Shown here piece by piece: positions 7,989 to 16,207 of a DNA stretch of 34,499 bases. Origin of the DNA: Lachnospiraceae bacterium. Lineage in GTDB: Bacteria > Bacillota > Clostridia > Lachnospirales > Lachnospiraceae. The notes under the pieces were generated by a model, which had not been told where the DNA came from, did no database searches, and saw only the letters and a program-made list of their open reading frames with translations. A program made the position numbers and the translations under genes. Each line of letters begins with the position of its first letter. Within the stretch, counting starts at the first letter, position 1. The stretch covers positions 1-34,499 of the forward strand of contig JAUNGG010000043.1 in the NCBI GenBank assembly GCA_030524635.1. Reading direction: 5' to 3'.

Positions 7989-10016
7989 TTATTTATCATA
8001 TAGAAAGCATGCCACCTCATGACCTCCCCCCACATCCTTAAGAACCGGGATTTCCTTCCGGCATCTGTCACAGGCATGGGAGCAGCGGTCGTTAAATGGG
8101 CAGCCCGCCGGACGATTGGTAAGGCTTGGGACCTCACCACGGATGGGAACTCGTTCCCTGGATTCCTCCACCACCGGATCTGCCACCGGAACTGCACTGA
8201 GCAGTGTCTTTGTGTATGGATGAAGGGTATTATTGTAAAGCTCATCGCACTCGGCAATCTCCACCACACGCCCCAGATACATTACAAGGATACGATTGCT
8301 GATATGCTTTACTACCGCCAAATCATGGGCAATAAATAGGTAGGTCAGGCCAAGCTTGGACTGAAGCTCCTCCAGCAGATTGATGATCTGCGCCTGAATG
8401 GACACATCCAGGGCTGATATAGGCTCATCGCAGATGATCATGTCCGGATTGGAGGAAAGAGCCCTAGCGATTCCGATTCTCTGCCTCTGGCCTCCGGAGA
8501 ATTCATGGGGCACCCTGTACTTTAATGCCGGATCCAGGCCTACAATGCGGAAAAGCTCATCCACCCTAGCATTGTATTCATCCCGGTTTTTCACCAGCTT
8601 GTGCAGGAGAAGAGATTCCCCTACGATGGACTCTGCCGTCTGTCTGGGATCCAGAGAGGAGAAGGGATCCTGGAAAATCATGGCGATCCGTTTTCTGTAC
8701 GGATACATCTGCTTATCGTTAAAGTTGGCAATATCCGTTCCGCCAAACACGATCTGTCCCTCTTCCGGCCTGTATACCCGCATGATGCAGCGGGCCAGTG
8801 TGGTTTTGCCGCAGCCGGACTCTCCTACGATGCCTAAGGTCTCCCCCTTCCTTGCATAAAAGCAGATATCCTCGATAGCCTTTACATCCCCGACCTTCTT
8901 GTGCATAATTCCCTTATAAATCGGGAAATATTTCCGCACATTCTTTACTTCCAGACACAGTTCCTCGCTTATGGTGATCTTCGGCGCTTTCTTGATCTCC
9001 TTGGCTGCAATCTCCTCTGCTTTCTGTACTTTCTCCTGCTCTGTCAGATGACAGGCAGCAAAATGTCCAGGTTCCAGTTCCTTCAGCTCCGGCTTCTTAC
9101 CCTCTTTACATTTATCCATCCGGTATTCGCATCGTTCATAGAAGGGACAATAAGCAGGACGTGTTGCCGGGTTCGGCGGAAGGCCCTCAATGGGAATCAG
9201 GATCCGGTCCTTCGGATCATCAAGTCTTGGGATGGCACGCAGAAGGGCTCTGGTATAGGGATGCTCCGGATTGGCAAACAGCCGCTTGGTATCGGTCATC
9301 TCCACCACACTTCCGGAATACATTACGTAAATACGCTCTGCAAACCGGGCCACAATTCCCAGGTTATGGGTTACGATGATCACGGCTGTATTGGTTTTTT
9401 TCGCAATGTCCCGGATCATCTCCAAAAGCTGCGCCTGGGTGGTAACATCCAAAGCGGTGGTAGCCTCATCTGCCACCAGGATGGTAGGCTTCGACGCCAT
9501 TGCCATGGCGATCATAATCCTTTGGCGCATACCGCCAGAAAACTGCTGAGGATAATAGTGAAAGCGCTGCTCTGGATCCGGGATATTCACCAGCTTCAGC
9601 ATCTCAATGGTCCGCTTTTTCGCCTCCTCCTTGCTGAGCTTAAGGTGCTCCATAATATTTTCCTGGATCTGATAGCCGATTGTCAGCACCGGATTTAAGG
9701 AGGTCATGGGCTCCTGAAAGATCATGCTGACCTTTCCGCCTCTCATATGACGCATTTCCTCGCTCTCCGGGCCGTATTCCAGCATGTTTTTGTCATTTCC
9801 CTGAATATATACCTCTCCGCCGGTAATCTTTCCAGGAGAGCTGATCAGCTGCAGCATGCTCATCATGGTCACGGATTTCCCGCTTCCCGATTCCCCCACG
9901 ATACCAATGATCTCACCAGGATTAATGTACATGGATACGCCGTCCACTGCTTTTACCAGCTGGCCATCGGTTTTAAAACAGGTCTCTATATTTTTGATCT
10001 CTAACAAATGTTCCAT
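7989..10016 (-). CDS. Fused double ABC ATPase of a dipeptide-type importer (DppD-DppF fusion)
   Basis: A 675-residue cytoplasmic protein with two complete nucleotide-binding domains. Domain 1 has Walker A GESGSGKS (41-48), signature FSGGMRQ (159-165) and Walker B ILVADEATTALD. Domain 2 has GESGCGKT (398-405), FSGGQRQ (507-513) and IICDEPISALD. Each is followed by the oligopeptide-transporter C-terminal segment with its Cys pattern (CPFYERCEYRMDKC near 290 and CPFNDRCSHACDRC near 639). A charged linker (about 326-345) joins them. In most DppABCDF systems these are two genes; here one polypeptide would supply both motor subunits. AAAGGAG precedes the ATG. It lies 31 bases after the permease gene. 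Confidence 0.93.
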   Translation of the reverse strand: MEHLLEIKNIETCFKTDGQLVKAVDGVSMYINPGEIIGIVGESGSGKSVTMMSMLQLISSPGKITGGEVYIQGNDKNMLEYGPESEEMRHMRGGKVSMIFQEPMTSLNPVLTIGYQIQENIMEHLKLSKEEAKKRTIEMLKLVNIPDPEQRFHYYPQQFSGGMRQRIMIAMAMASKPTILVADEATTALDVTTQAQLLEMIRDIAKKTNTAVIIVTHNLGIVARFAERIYVMYSGSVVEMTDTKRLFANPEHPYTRALLRAIPRLDDPKDRILIPIEGLPPNPATRPAYCPFYERCEYRMDKCKEGKKPELKELEPGHFAACHLTEQEKVQKAEEIAAKEIKKAPKITISEELCLEVKNVRKYFPIYKGIMHKKVGDVKAIEDICFYARKGETLGIVGESGCGKTTLARCIMRVYRPEEGQIVFGGTDIANFNDKQMYPYRKRIAMIFQDPFSSLDPRQTAESIVGESLLLHKLVKNRDEYNARVDELFRIVGLDPALKYRVPHEFSGGQRQRIGIARALSSNPDMIICDEPISALDVSIQAQIINLLEELQSKLGLTYLFIAHDLAVVKHISNRILVMYLGRVVEIAECDELYNNTLHPYTKTLLSAVPVADPVVEESRERVPIRGEVPSLTNRPAGCPFNDRCSHACDRCRKEIPVLKDVGGGHEVACFLYDK

Positions 10017-10047
10017 ATTCGATTGCTCCTTTCAAGAACGCCGCAGG

Positions 10048-10902
10048 CTATACCTCGCCTCTCAGTCTGGGATCAAGGGCATCGCGCACACCATCGCCAA
10101 ACATGTTAAGACAAATTACCAAAACTGCCACACAGATACCAGGTGTCAGGGCAAATACAGGATTCTGCAGCAGATACATACGTCCCTCACTTACCATGCT
10201 TCCCCAGGATGCGGTAGGAGCGCTGATTCCCAGTCCCAGAAAGCTAAGTCCCGCCTCAGCCAGAATCGTAGAGCCAACCTGCTGTGTCATCATAACGATA
10301 ATCGGCGAAATACTGTTGGGAAGGATATGCTTGAACATCAGGCGGAAATCCTTGTTTCCCTGAAGCTTTCCGGCCATAATGTAATCTGCCTGCTTGATCG
10401 TCAGCACCTGTCCTCTCATCATACGCACATAGCCTGCCATAGATGAAATGCCCAGAATAATTGCCAGATTGCGGATACCGCTTCCAAACACAGCCGTCAG
10501 TGCCATTGCCAGAATGATCTGTGGAATGGCGCGGATCGCTTCCATGATTCTGGAGATCACATCATCCACCAGTCCGCCGAAATAACCGGCAATCATACCG
10601 AAAAATGTGCCGACAGCGCAGGCAATGATGACAGCCAGCACACCGATGATCAGACTGACTCTCGTTCCATAAATAATCCGGCTTAACACATCTCGTCCAT
10701 AATTATCGGTTCCCAGAAGATGCTGACTGCTTGGTCCCTGAAGGAATGCTGCAAAATCCGCATAATTGGGGTCGTATGGAGATAATACCGGCGCAAAAAC
10801 TGCCATAACAATAAACGCCACTACCACAACCGCACTTGCCAGCACAACTTTTCTGGAAAACATTGTTTTTATGATCTTATTCCATTTTCCATGATTTTTC
10901 AT
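10048..10902 (-). CDS. ABC transporter permease, DppC-like
   Basis: A 284-residue inner-membrane permease with an N-terminal membrane segment (VVLASAVVVVAFIVMAVFAP) and the binding-protein-dependent permease domain. The region around LLGTDNYGRDVLSRIIYGTR is the conserved OppC/DppC block; GLGISAPTASWGSMVSEGR is the usual family segment near the C terminus. AAGGAGG lies before the ATG. It is 12 bases downstream of the DppB-like gene and forms the other half of the channel. Confidence 0.92.
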   Translation of the reverse strand: MKNHGKWNKIIKTMFSRKVVLASAVVVVAFIVMAVFAPVLSPYDPNYADFAAFLQGPSSQHLLGTDNYGRDVLSRIIYGTRVSLIIGVLAVIIACAVGTFFGMIAGYFGGLVDDVISRIMEAIRAIPQIILAMALTAVFGSGIRNLAIILGISSMAGYVRMMRGQVLTIKQADYIMAGKLQGNKDFRLMFKHILPNSISPIIVMMTQQVGSTILAEAGLSFLGLGISAPTASWGSMVSEGRMYLLQNPVFALTPGICVAVLVICLNMFGDGVRDALDPRLRGEV

Positions 10903-10914
10903 TTTCCTGCCTCC

Positions 10915-11859
10915 TTACTCATAGCGGACTCTCGGATCTACCACAGCATACAGGATATCGGTCAGAAGATTAATGACACAGGACACCAGGGCTGTTACCA
11001 GCACGCATGCCTGAACCACCGGAATATCGCGGGACTGGATGGCCTTTACAAACAGGGAGCCCATTCCCGGGATATTAAATACCGATTCCACAAACATGGA
11101 GCCTGCCAGCATAGATCCCAGACGCATTCCTAAAATCGTGATGACTGGAATCAGCGCATTTTTCAAGGCATGCAGGAAAATAATCTTTTTCTGGGATAAG
11201 CCCTTGCTTCTGGCCGTTCTCACATAGTCCTGACGGATGACCTCCAGCATACTGGAGCGGGTCTGTCTTGTGGTGGTGGCAATTCCTCCCAAAGCCAGAC
11301 AGAACAGCGGCAGAATGCTCTGCTTGATTCCCATAACCAGGTCTTCCGAAAACCAGGTAAAGCCGTAGGAGGGCAGAAGTCCCAGCTTCAATGCAAATAT
11401 GTACATTACCAGCAGGGCGATCCAGAACTGAGGAAGACAGGCCGTAATATTGGCAACCAAGGTAACAATGGTATCAGCCGCCTTTCCCCGGTGCACCGCA
11501 CTGATCACACCAAACAAAATTCCCAGCGGGATACTAATGGCAAAGGCAACCAAAGAAAAATACAACGTAATGGGAATTCGCTCATTCAACACCTCCAGGG
11601 TCGGCTTATGAAACTGTGTGGACTGTCCCCAGTCTCCTGTCATGGCTCCGCCCAGCCAGCTGAAATATCGGGTGACTACCGGCTGATCCAGCTTTAACTC
11701 ATGATAAACTCTGTCATACTCTTCCTGGGATACCTCCTCGCCCAGCATGGCATATACCGGATCGCCTGGGATAAAGGACACCAGCATGAATGTGAATATT
11801 GAGATCAGAAATATGATCAGAATCATCTGCCCGGTACGTTTTAATACATATTGTGTCAT
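10915..11859 (-). CDS. ABC transporter permease, DppB-like
   Basis: A 314-residue permease with six predicted membrane segments. It shows the OppB/DppB N-terminal block (SFIPGDPVYAMLGEEVSQEE) and the ARSKGLSQKKIIFLHALKNA cytoplasmic loop that docks the ATPase. It is the first transporter gene of operon A. The nearest ribosome site, AAGGGAGGA, is 37 bases before the ATG with a hairpin between them (see separate entry); no good site lies closer. It pairs with the DppC-like protein. Confidence 0.92.
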   Translation of the reverse strand: MTQYVLKRTGQMILIIFLISIFTFMLVSFIPGDPVYAMLGEEVSQEEYDRVYHELKLDQPVVTRYFSWLGGAMTGDWGQSTQFHKPTLEVLNERIPITLYFSLVAFAISIPLGILFGVISAVHRGKAADTIVTLVANITACLPQFWIALLVMYIFALKLGLLPSYGFTWFSEDLVMGIKQSILPLFCLALGGIATTTRQTRSSMLEVIRQDYVRTARSKGLSQKKIIFLHALKNALIPVITILGMRLGSMLAGSMFVESVFNIPGMGSLFVKAIQSRDIPVVQACVLVTALVSCVINLLTDILYAVVDPRVRYE

Positions 11860-11866
11860 GTAATCT

Positions 11867-11904
11867 TTACAGCAAACAGCTGCGGTCTGCTGTAATCCTC
11901 CCTT
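11867..11904 (-). promoter_or_regulatory. Ribosome site separated from the DppB-like start by a hairpin
   Basis: Read on the minus strand, AAGGGAGGA (11896-11904) is followed by TTACAGCA (11888-11895), a 13-base loop and TGCTGTAA (11867-11874), then seven bases to the ATG at 11859. Folding the 8-bp stem would bring the ribosome site to a normal distance; unfolded, it is too far away. Confidence 0.45.
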
Positions 11905-11962
11905 CTTGTATAATAATGATATTACCGAAGCCCCTTTGCGGACCCGGTAAGCTATGCTGCCA

Positions 11963-11985
11963 GCGTATCTGCATATGGGATACGC
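11963..11985. other. Small perfect inverted repeat after the GH28 gene
   Basis: GCGTATC (11963-11969) and GATACGC (11979-11985) flank 9 bases, ending exactly at the GH28 stop codon. A second inverted repeat (TTACCG/CGGTAA) lies near 11921-11949. Neither has a T-run, so read-through into the transporter genes is likely and the structures may mark an RNA processing point. Confidence 0.3.
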
Positions 11986-13320
11986 CTATCGCTCTGTAAC
12001 ATGTTCTGCCCGAAGAATCTGCTTCTCACCGCCTGTATATCCGTTCATACTGTCGCTGCACCGGATCGTTACATTGGACAGAGTAAGTCCATCTACCATG
12101 TCCGCATAAAGCCCGTATAACTTGGAGGGCCGGATCCCATCCTGCTCACAGGGCCGCACATCGTAGCTGTCGCAAGGCCATTTGGAGCTTTTCTCAAGAA
12201 CAACACTTATATTTTCCAGCAAAAGATCCTGGATCACATGTCCCTCACTTCCAGATATAAAGATTCCGTTTTCCCCCCGGCAGTTAATGTTGCGCAGTTT
12301 TACATTCCGGATCTGTCCGGCTGTTACGCCAGCTTTTCGGTTAAATACCGTGATGTAGATTGGTTCCGCCCGTCCCCACCACTGCTCTGAGAATCTTCTG
12401 GTTTCGATATTGATATTGGAGATCAGTACATTTTCAATGTTTCCCTTATCCCGAAGCTGAAGGGAAATGCCCCGGTTGGAACGGCTGATGCAGCAGTTCT
12501 CAATCACCACATTTTCAAAATTGCTCTCACTCTCTGTTCCAAACTTGACAGCCGAGCTGGTAGAAATCAGTGTACAGCCGGATATGAGGATGTTTTTGCA
12601 TGGACCATACTGCTCATAAGCCTTGGAATTTTTTAAGACAATACAGTCGTCCGCACATTCTACATGGCAGTTAACGATCCGTACATTCTGGCAATGATCC
12701 GGATCGATTCCGTCGCAATTTGCCATCTTCAGGTTATTTAGGATACGGATCCCATCTACCAGCACATCCTGACATCCCGCCATATGCAGCGTCCAGAAGC
12801 CGCAGCGGGCAAGGGTCACATCCCGCACAGTCAGATGCCGGATCTCCTCCATAAGGATCATAGGAATTCTGGGATAATAGCTTCCTTCAATATGATACGG
12901 GATCTCCTTCCCATAATAGATCTCCTCTGTCCCGTCAATGGTTCCAAATCCGGTTATGCGGATATTCTCTCCGCCATTTGCATAAATAAAATAATGAAAG
13001 GGCCGTCCATTGTACTCACAGTTTATGTATGACGGAAGTCCATTGTTTCCATTCTCCTCCTGCCCCTCCTCCCCTGGCAAAGGTTCCAATCGTTCATAAT
13101 CCGCCGGATCATCGCTGGCCTTTAACACGGCACCGCTTTCCACATGAAATTCCACATTAGACCGCAGCACCAGAGAACCAGATCTATAGATCCGTCCTCC
13201 CGGGAGGATTACCCTTCCCCCGCCATCCTGGAAACAAGCATCAACTGCTGCTTGTATGGCTTTTGTATCCTTTGTTCTTCCATCACCGACAGCACCAAAA
13301 TTAAGAATATTGTATTCCAT
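11986..13320 (-). CDS. Glycoside hydrolase family 28-like (polygalacturonase-type) protein
   Basis: A 444-residue right-handed beta-helix protein. The N-terminal NFGAVGDGRTKDTKAIQAAVDAC is the usual GH28/pectate-lyase-superfamily opening. The acidic catalytic region is present as NCDGIDPDHC (about 202-210) and CADDCIVLK (about 222-230), followed by RGISLQLRDKG (about 283-293). The GHG-type histidine block of classical polygalacturonases is replaced by KFGTESES, so specificity probably differs. There is no signal peptide, so it should act in the cytoplasm on imported oligosaccharides. GGGAGGAAAAC precedes the ATG. It is the first gene of operon A and faces a divergent LysR regulator. Confidence 0.85.
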   Translation of the reverse strand: MEYNILNFGAVGDGRTKDTKAIQAAVDACFQDGGGRVILPGGRIYRSGSLVLRSNVEFHVESGAVLKASDDPADYERLEPLPGEEGQEENGNNGLPSYINCEYNGRPFHYFIYANGGENIRITGFGTIDGTEEIYYGKEIPYHIEGSYYPRIPMILMEEIRHLTVRDVTLARCGFWTLHMAGCQDVLVDGIRILNNLKMANCDGIDPDHCQNVRIVNCHVECADDCIVLKNSKAYEQYGPCKNILISGCTLISTSSAVKFGTESESNFENVVIENCCISRSNRGISLQLRDKGNIENVLISNINIETRRFSEQWWGRAEPIYITVFNRKAGVTAGQIRNVKLRNINCRGENGIFISGSEGHVIQDLLLENISVVLEKSSKWPCDSYDVRPCEQDGIRPSKLYGLYADMVDGLTLSNVTIRCSDSMNGYTGGEKQILRAEHVTER

Positions 13321-13588
13321 GTTTTCCTCCCAGAATAATATTATAATTCTTATGAATATTTTGTTTTTTTCACATTTTCTGTTCTCTTTACTTTTTTTCT
13401 CTGTTATAATAGGTAAAACAGCAATTTTACAATGATATTCTCCATGATTTTTACCAGAAATATGTAAAATAACTATTTTTTATGTATTTATTATATATTG
13501 CATTATGCACTTTTTCCAATGAACTTTCCCTATAATTATTATAATGAATTCCTATAATAATAATTATTACTATTTTAAGGAGGCTGCC
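13321..13588. promoter_or_regulatory. AT-rich divergent promoter region between operon A and the LysR gene
   Basis: A 268-base, strongly AT-rich spacer. TATAAT-like boxes occur on both strands (13405-13410, 13531-13536, and TATTAT with an upstream TTGTAA on the minus strand), but no single promoter has ideal spacing. A perfect 9-bp inverted repeat, ATTATTATA (13535-13543) and TATAATAAT (13553-13561), sits just before the LysR ribosome site and could be an autoregulatory site. Confidence 0.4.
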
Positions 13589-14506
13589 ATGGACAAACGT
13601 TACCTTGAATACATTCTGGTGCTTGCCGAAACCGGAAATATGACTCGTGCGGCACAAAAACTCTATATTTCTCAACCAACATTAAGTCAATTTCTCTCAA
13701 AACAGGAGGCAGCCATCGGAGCACCTCTGTTTCAGCGCTCCAAGGGGATCTACACCTTAACCCCCGCAGGAGAGCTTTATGCGGAATATGCCAGGAAGGT
13801 ACTATCCCTTACAGATCTTCTGGAAAAGGATATCCGGCGCATCACAAACACCAGCTGCATCCGCATCGGCACCTCGGCCTCAAGATCCCTGCAGCTGCTC
13901 ACTTCTATCCTGGTGGACTTTCGAAGATATTACCCGCGAATTGAACTGGTTCTCGCAGATAACAATCTATATACCATAAGCAATTCTATCTCAAAGGGCG
14001 AACTGGATATTGCGTTTGCCGCCGCCTATTCCCTTGATCAATTCAAAGGGCACTGCATCGAATTAAAAAAAGAGGAAGTAGTATTTGCCGTTCCAAGCAA
14101 TCATACATTCTGCAAAAAGTTGGATCCCAACGCTCCGCGGATCCTCACCAGCAGCGAACTGCTGAAGCATTTTGGCACAGCGCCTTTTATCCTGCAGCTG
14201 AAGGGTTCCTGTATCCGCCATCTGATATACAACTTTTTTGAAAAGCAGGATTTTAACCCAACGATTGTATGCAATACCAGCCATGCGGAATCCATACGTG
14301 ACATGGTATCCAACAATTTAGGTGTGGGCTTTATTGCCGCAGGCTACGCATCACCTTCGCCCAATATCACATATTTTTCGTTAAGTCCAAAGCTTTACCG
14401 TATTCACACGATCATTTACCGCAAGGATCTGATCCTGGAAGCGCCTCACAAATGTCTGCTGGATCTGGCAAAAAAGCATGTAGAAGCAAACTGGAGTAAT
14501 CTGTAA
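13589..14506 (+). CDS. LysR-family transcriptional regulator
   Basis: A 305-residue regulator. The N-terminal winged helix-turn-helix spans roughly residues 1-60 (YLEYILVLAETGNMTRAAQK followed by LYISQPTLSQFLSKQE). The effector-binding periplasmic-binding-like domain follows from about residue 90. The ATG at 13589 was chosen because AAGGAGG lies 5-6 bases upstream; a longer frame begins in AT-rich non-coding sequence. It is divergent from operon A, the classic arrangement for a LysR protein controlling its neighbour. The inducer is presumably a pathway sugar or sugar acid (inference). Confidence 0.92.
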   Translation: MDKRYLEYILVLAETGNMTRAAQKLYISQPTLSQFLSKQEAAIGAPLFQRSKGIYTLTPAGELYAEYARKVLSLTDLLEKDIRRITNTSCIRIGTSASRSLQLLTSILVDFRRYYPRIELVLADNNLYTISNSISKGELDIAFAAAYSLDQFKGHCIELKKEEVVFAVPSNHTFCKKLDPNAPRILTSSELLKHFGTAPFILQLKGSCIRHLIYNFFEKQDFNPTIVCNTSHAESIRDMVSNNLGVGFIAAGYASPSPNITYFSLSPKLYRIHTIIYRKDLILEAPHKCLLDLAKKHVEANWSNL

Positions 14507-14533
14507 GCAGGCCAAATTTTCTAAATTAAATAA

Positions 14534-14572
14534 GAGCAGATGATACTTGTTCCGCATCATCTGCTCCTGTTT
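14534..14572. terminator. Bidirectional terminator between LysR gene and operon B
   Basis: GAGCAGATGAT (14534-14544) pairs perfectly over 11 bp with ATCATCTGCTC (14556-14566) around an 11-base loop. CTGTTT follows on the plus strand and TTATTTAATTT on the minus strand, so it can end the LysR transcript and operon B. Confidence 0.75.
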
Positions 14573-14600
14573 CTAAACTCTGTTATAACAATTCAGATAC

Positions 14601-15290
14601 TCAATCCTTCGCCGCCGGATACTCATTGCACAGCAGCCGGTAAGCCGGCTCATCCTCATCAATAGCTGGGAACCGCCCCATCTTCTCATAGAACCGGTTA
14701 TCCGTATTATCATCGTTGCACTGGCTTACCTCTCCTAACAGCACAGGCCCGGTGCCCTCTTCCACCTCAAAATCGTGATACATGTACGGATAAATGGTGA
14801 TGCTCTCCCCAGGGGTCAGGCGCACCTGGCTTCCGGCAGGCACTACCATCTCTCTTCCGTCTACATGAACATGGACGTCTCCGACCTGATCCAGGTCCTC
14901 ATCCTCGGTGGAATTATATACACGAATCAGTACGTTTCCGCCGCCCCGGTTGATGATATCCTCCATCTTGGACCAGTGGAAGTGCATGGGGGAATACTGG
15001 CCCTCCTTGATGTAAAGCAGCTTTTCTGCATAGGTTTTTGTGTATTTATCCTTCATCTTCAGGTTGCCGTTTCGGATGGTGATCAGGGAAAAGCCTACCT
15101 TGTCAAAATCTCCCAGGCCATAATCGGTGATGTCCCAGCCTAACATGTTGTCACGGATCTCATCGTACTCGTGGCCCTTCTCCTGCCACTCCTCTGGTGT
15201 GAAATTGCAGAAGGGCGGAACGGCAAACCGGTATTCCCGGACCATAGCTTCCATTTCCTTTAATGCCTTGTTGATCTCACTTCGCTTCAT
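14601..15290 (-). CDS. D-lyxose/D-mannose ketol-isomerase, copy 2 (end of operon B)
   Basis: A 229-residue cupin-fold isomerase identical in protein and, at every base I compared, in DNA to the gene at 4487-5176. The same metal-binding motif MHFHWSKMED (His103, His105, Glu110) and His172 are present. The ribosome site is different (AAGAGG about 9 bases upstream) and the flanks are unrelated, so this is not an extended duplication. It follows the TIM-barrel isomerase gene by 21 bases and ends operon B. With the ROK kinase two genes upstream it could convert mannose to fructose for phosphorylation. Confidence 0.87.
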   Translation of the reverse strand: MKRSEINKALKEMEAMVREYRFAVPPFCNFTPEEWQEKGHEYDEIRDNMLGWDITDYGLGDFDKVGFSLITIRNGNLKMKDKYTKTYAEKLLYIKEGQYSPMHFHWSKMEDIINRGGGNVLIRVYNSTEDEDLDQVGDVHVHVDGREMVVPAGSQVRLTPGESITIYPYMYHDFEVEEGTGPVLLGEVSQCNDDNTDNRFYEKMGRFPAIDEDEPAYRLLCNEYPAAKD

Positions 15291-15311
15291 GATAAAACCT
15301 CTTTTCTTTTA

Positions 15312-16169
15312 TTATGCCTTGTCATACTCCCGGTCAAAGAAAGCACAGTCCCCTGCAAACCGCTTTGGATTAGACTCCTCCAGCAGTGCAATGATATGGG
15401 GCTTCTGCTGCTTCAGATTCCGCATCAGGCTGTCGTAGCAGATCAGACCCTCTCCAGGCGGTGTGCACACCTGCACTCCGTTCTGATCAAATACGCAGTC
15501 CTTTAAGTGGAGCACGGAGATCCGGTCTCCATAATACTGGAAGGCTCTGTCAATGATCTCATTCTGAAGGGCCGGATTTTTCGCAGTCTCCGGGGAGATC
15601 AGATTGGCGGCATCCAGGATCACCTCCACAGCAGGAGATGCCAGATCGTGAAGGAAGCGTTTCATCTTCTCCGGTGAGGATAGCGTATGGTCAAACACGC
15701 CCTCCACTCCGACGATCACGCCCAGCCGCTCTGCAGCATCCACGATCCTGGAAAAGCTGTCCAGCAAAAGCTTATAGCATTCCTCGGATTGGGTCATAGG
15801 GGTTACGGACATATCCATGCTGAATCTTCCGGTTTCCGTTCCCACCATATCTGCGTTCATCCGCTTGCAGTAGCGGAGCCGCTCGATAAACCGGTTCACT
15901 TCTGCCAGTCTGGCAGCTTCGTCTGGAATTACCGGGTTGATGTAGCAGCTTAAGATCGCCACATGCAGATCCTGCTCCCTCACCTTTCTTCCGATGTAAT
16001 CGGCAAAGCCGGCGGAATAATGTCCATAGGAGAAATCGTAATCGGCTATGGATTTTTCAAAAGCCAGCTGAATATGACGGACGCCCTGCTGCTTTACTGT
16101 TTCAAAAAAATGATCCAGGCTGCCGGCCTCACAGCAGTCGTGTGCTCTCATTCCATATTGTATCATCAT
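15312..16169 (-). CDS. Sugar phosphate isomerase/epimerase-like TIM-barrel protein
   Basis: A 285-residue member of the xylose-isomerase-like / AP-endonuclease-2 TIM-barrel superfamily (IolE, IolI, tagatose epimerase relatives). Typical pieces are VIVGVEGVFDHTLSS (metal-ligand Glu), VEVILDAANLISPE (Asp) and ISVLHLKDCVF (His-Lys). No signal peptide. AAGGG lies 7 bases before the first ATG (MMIQYG). It sits between the ROK kinase and the lyxose isomerase in operon B, suggesting a second step of sugar isomerisation or epimerisation. The exact substrate cannot be told from sequence; a 3-keto sugar or uronate-derived ketose are alternatives. Confidence 0.75.
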   Translation of the reverse strand: MMIQYGMRAHDCCEAGSLDHFFETVKQQGVRHIQLAFEKSIADYDFSYGHYSAGFADYIGRKVREQDLHVAILSCYINPVIPDEAARLAEVNRFIERLRYCKRMNADMVGTETGRFSMDMSVTPMTQSEECYKLLLDSFSRIVDAAERLGVIVGVEGVFDHTLSSPEKMKRFLHDLASPAVEVILDAANLISPETAKNPALQNEIIDRAFQYYGDRISVLHLKDCVFDQNGVQVCTPPGEGLICYDSLMRNLKQQKPHIIALLEESNPKRFAGDCAFFDREYDKA

Positions 16170-16207
16170 GTATTATCCCTTCGCAACTATTTTCCGTAAA
16201 TGTTCTC

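Noticed and set aside
4487..15290. Composite transposon bounded by the duplicated isomerase genes
   Set aside because: The two copies are direct-orientation coding genes, not insertion sequences; no transposase, terminal inverted repeats or target duplications are seen.
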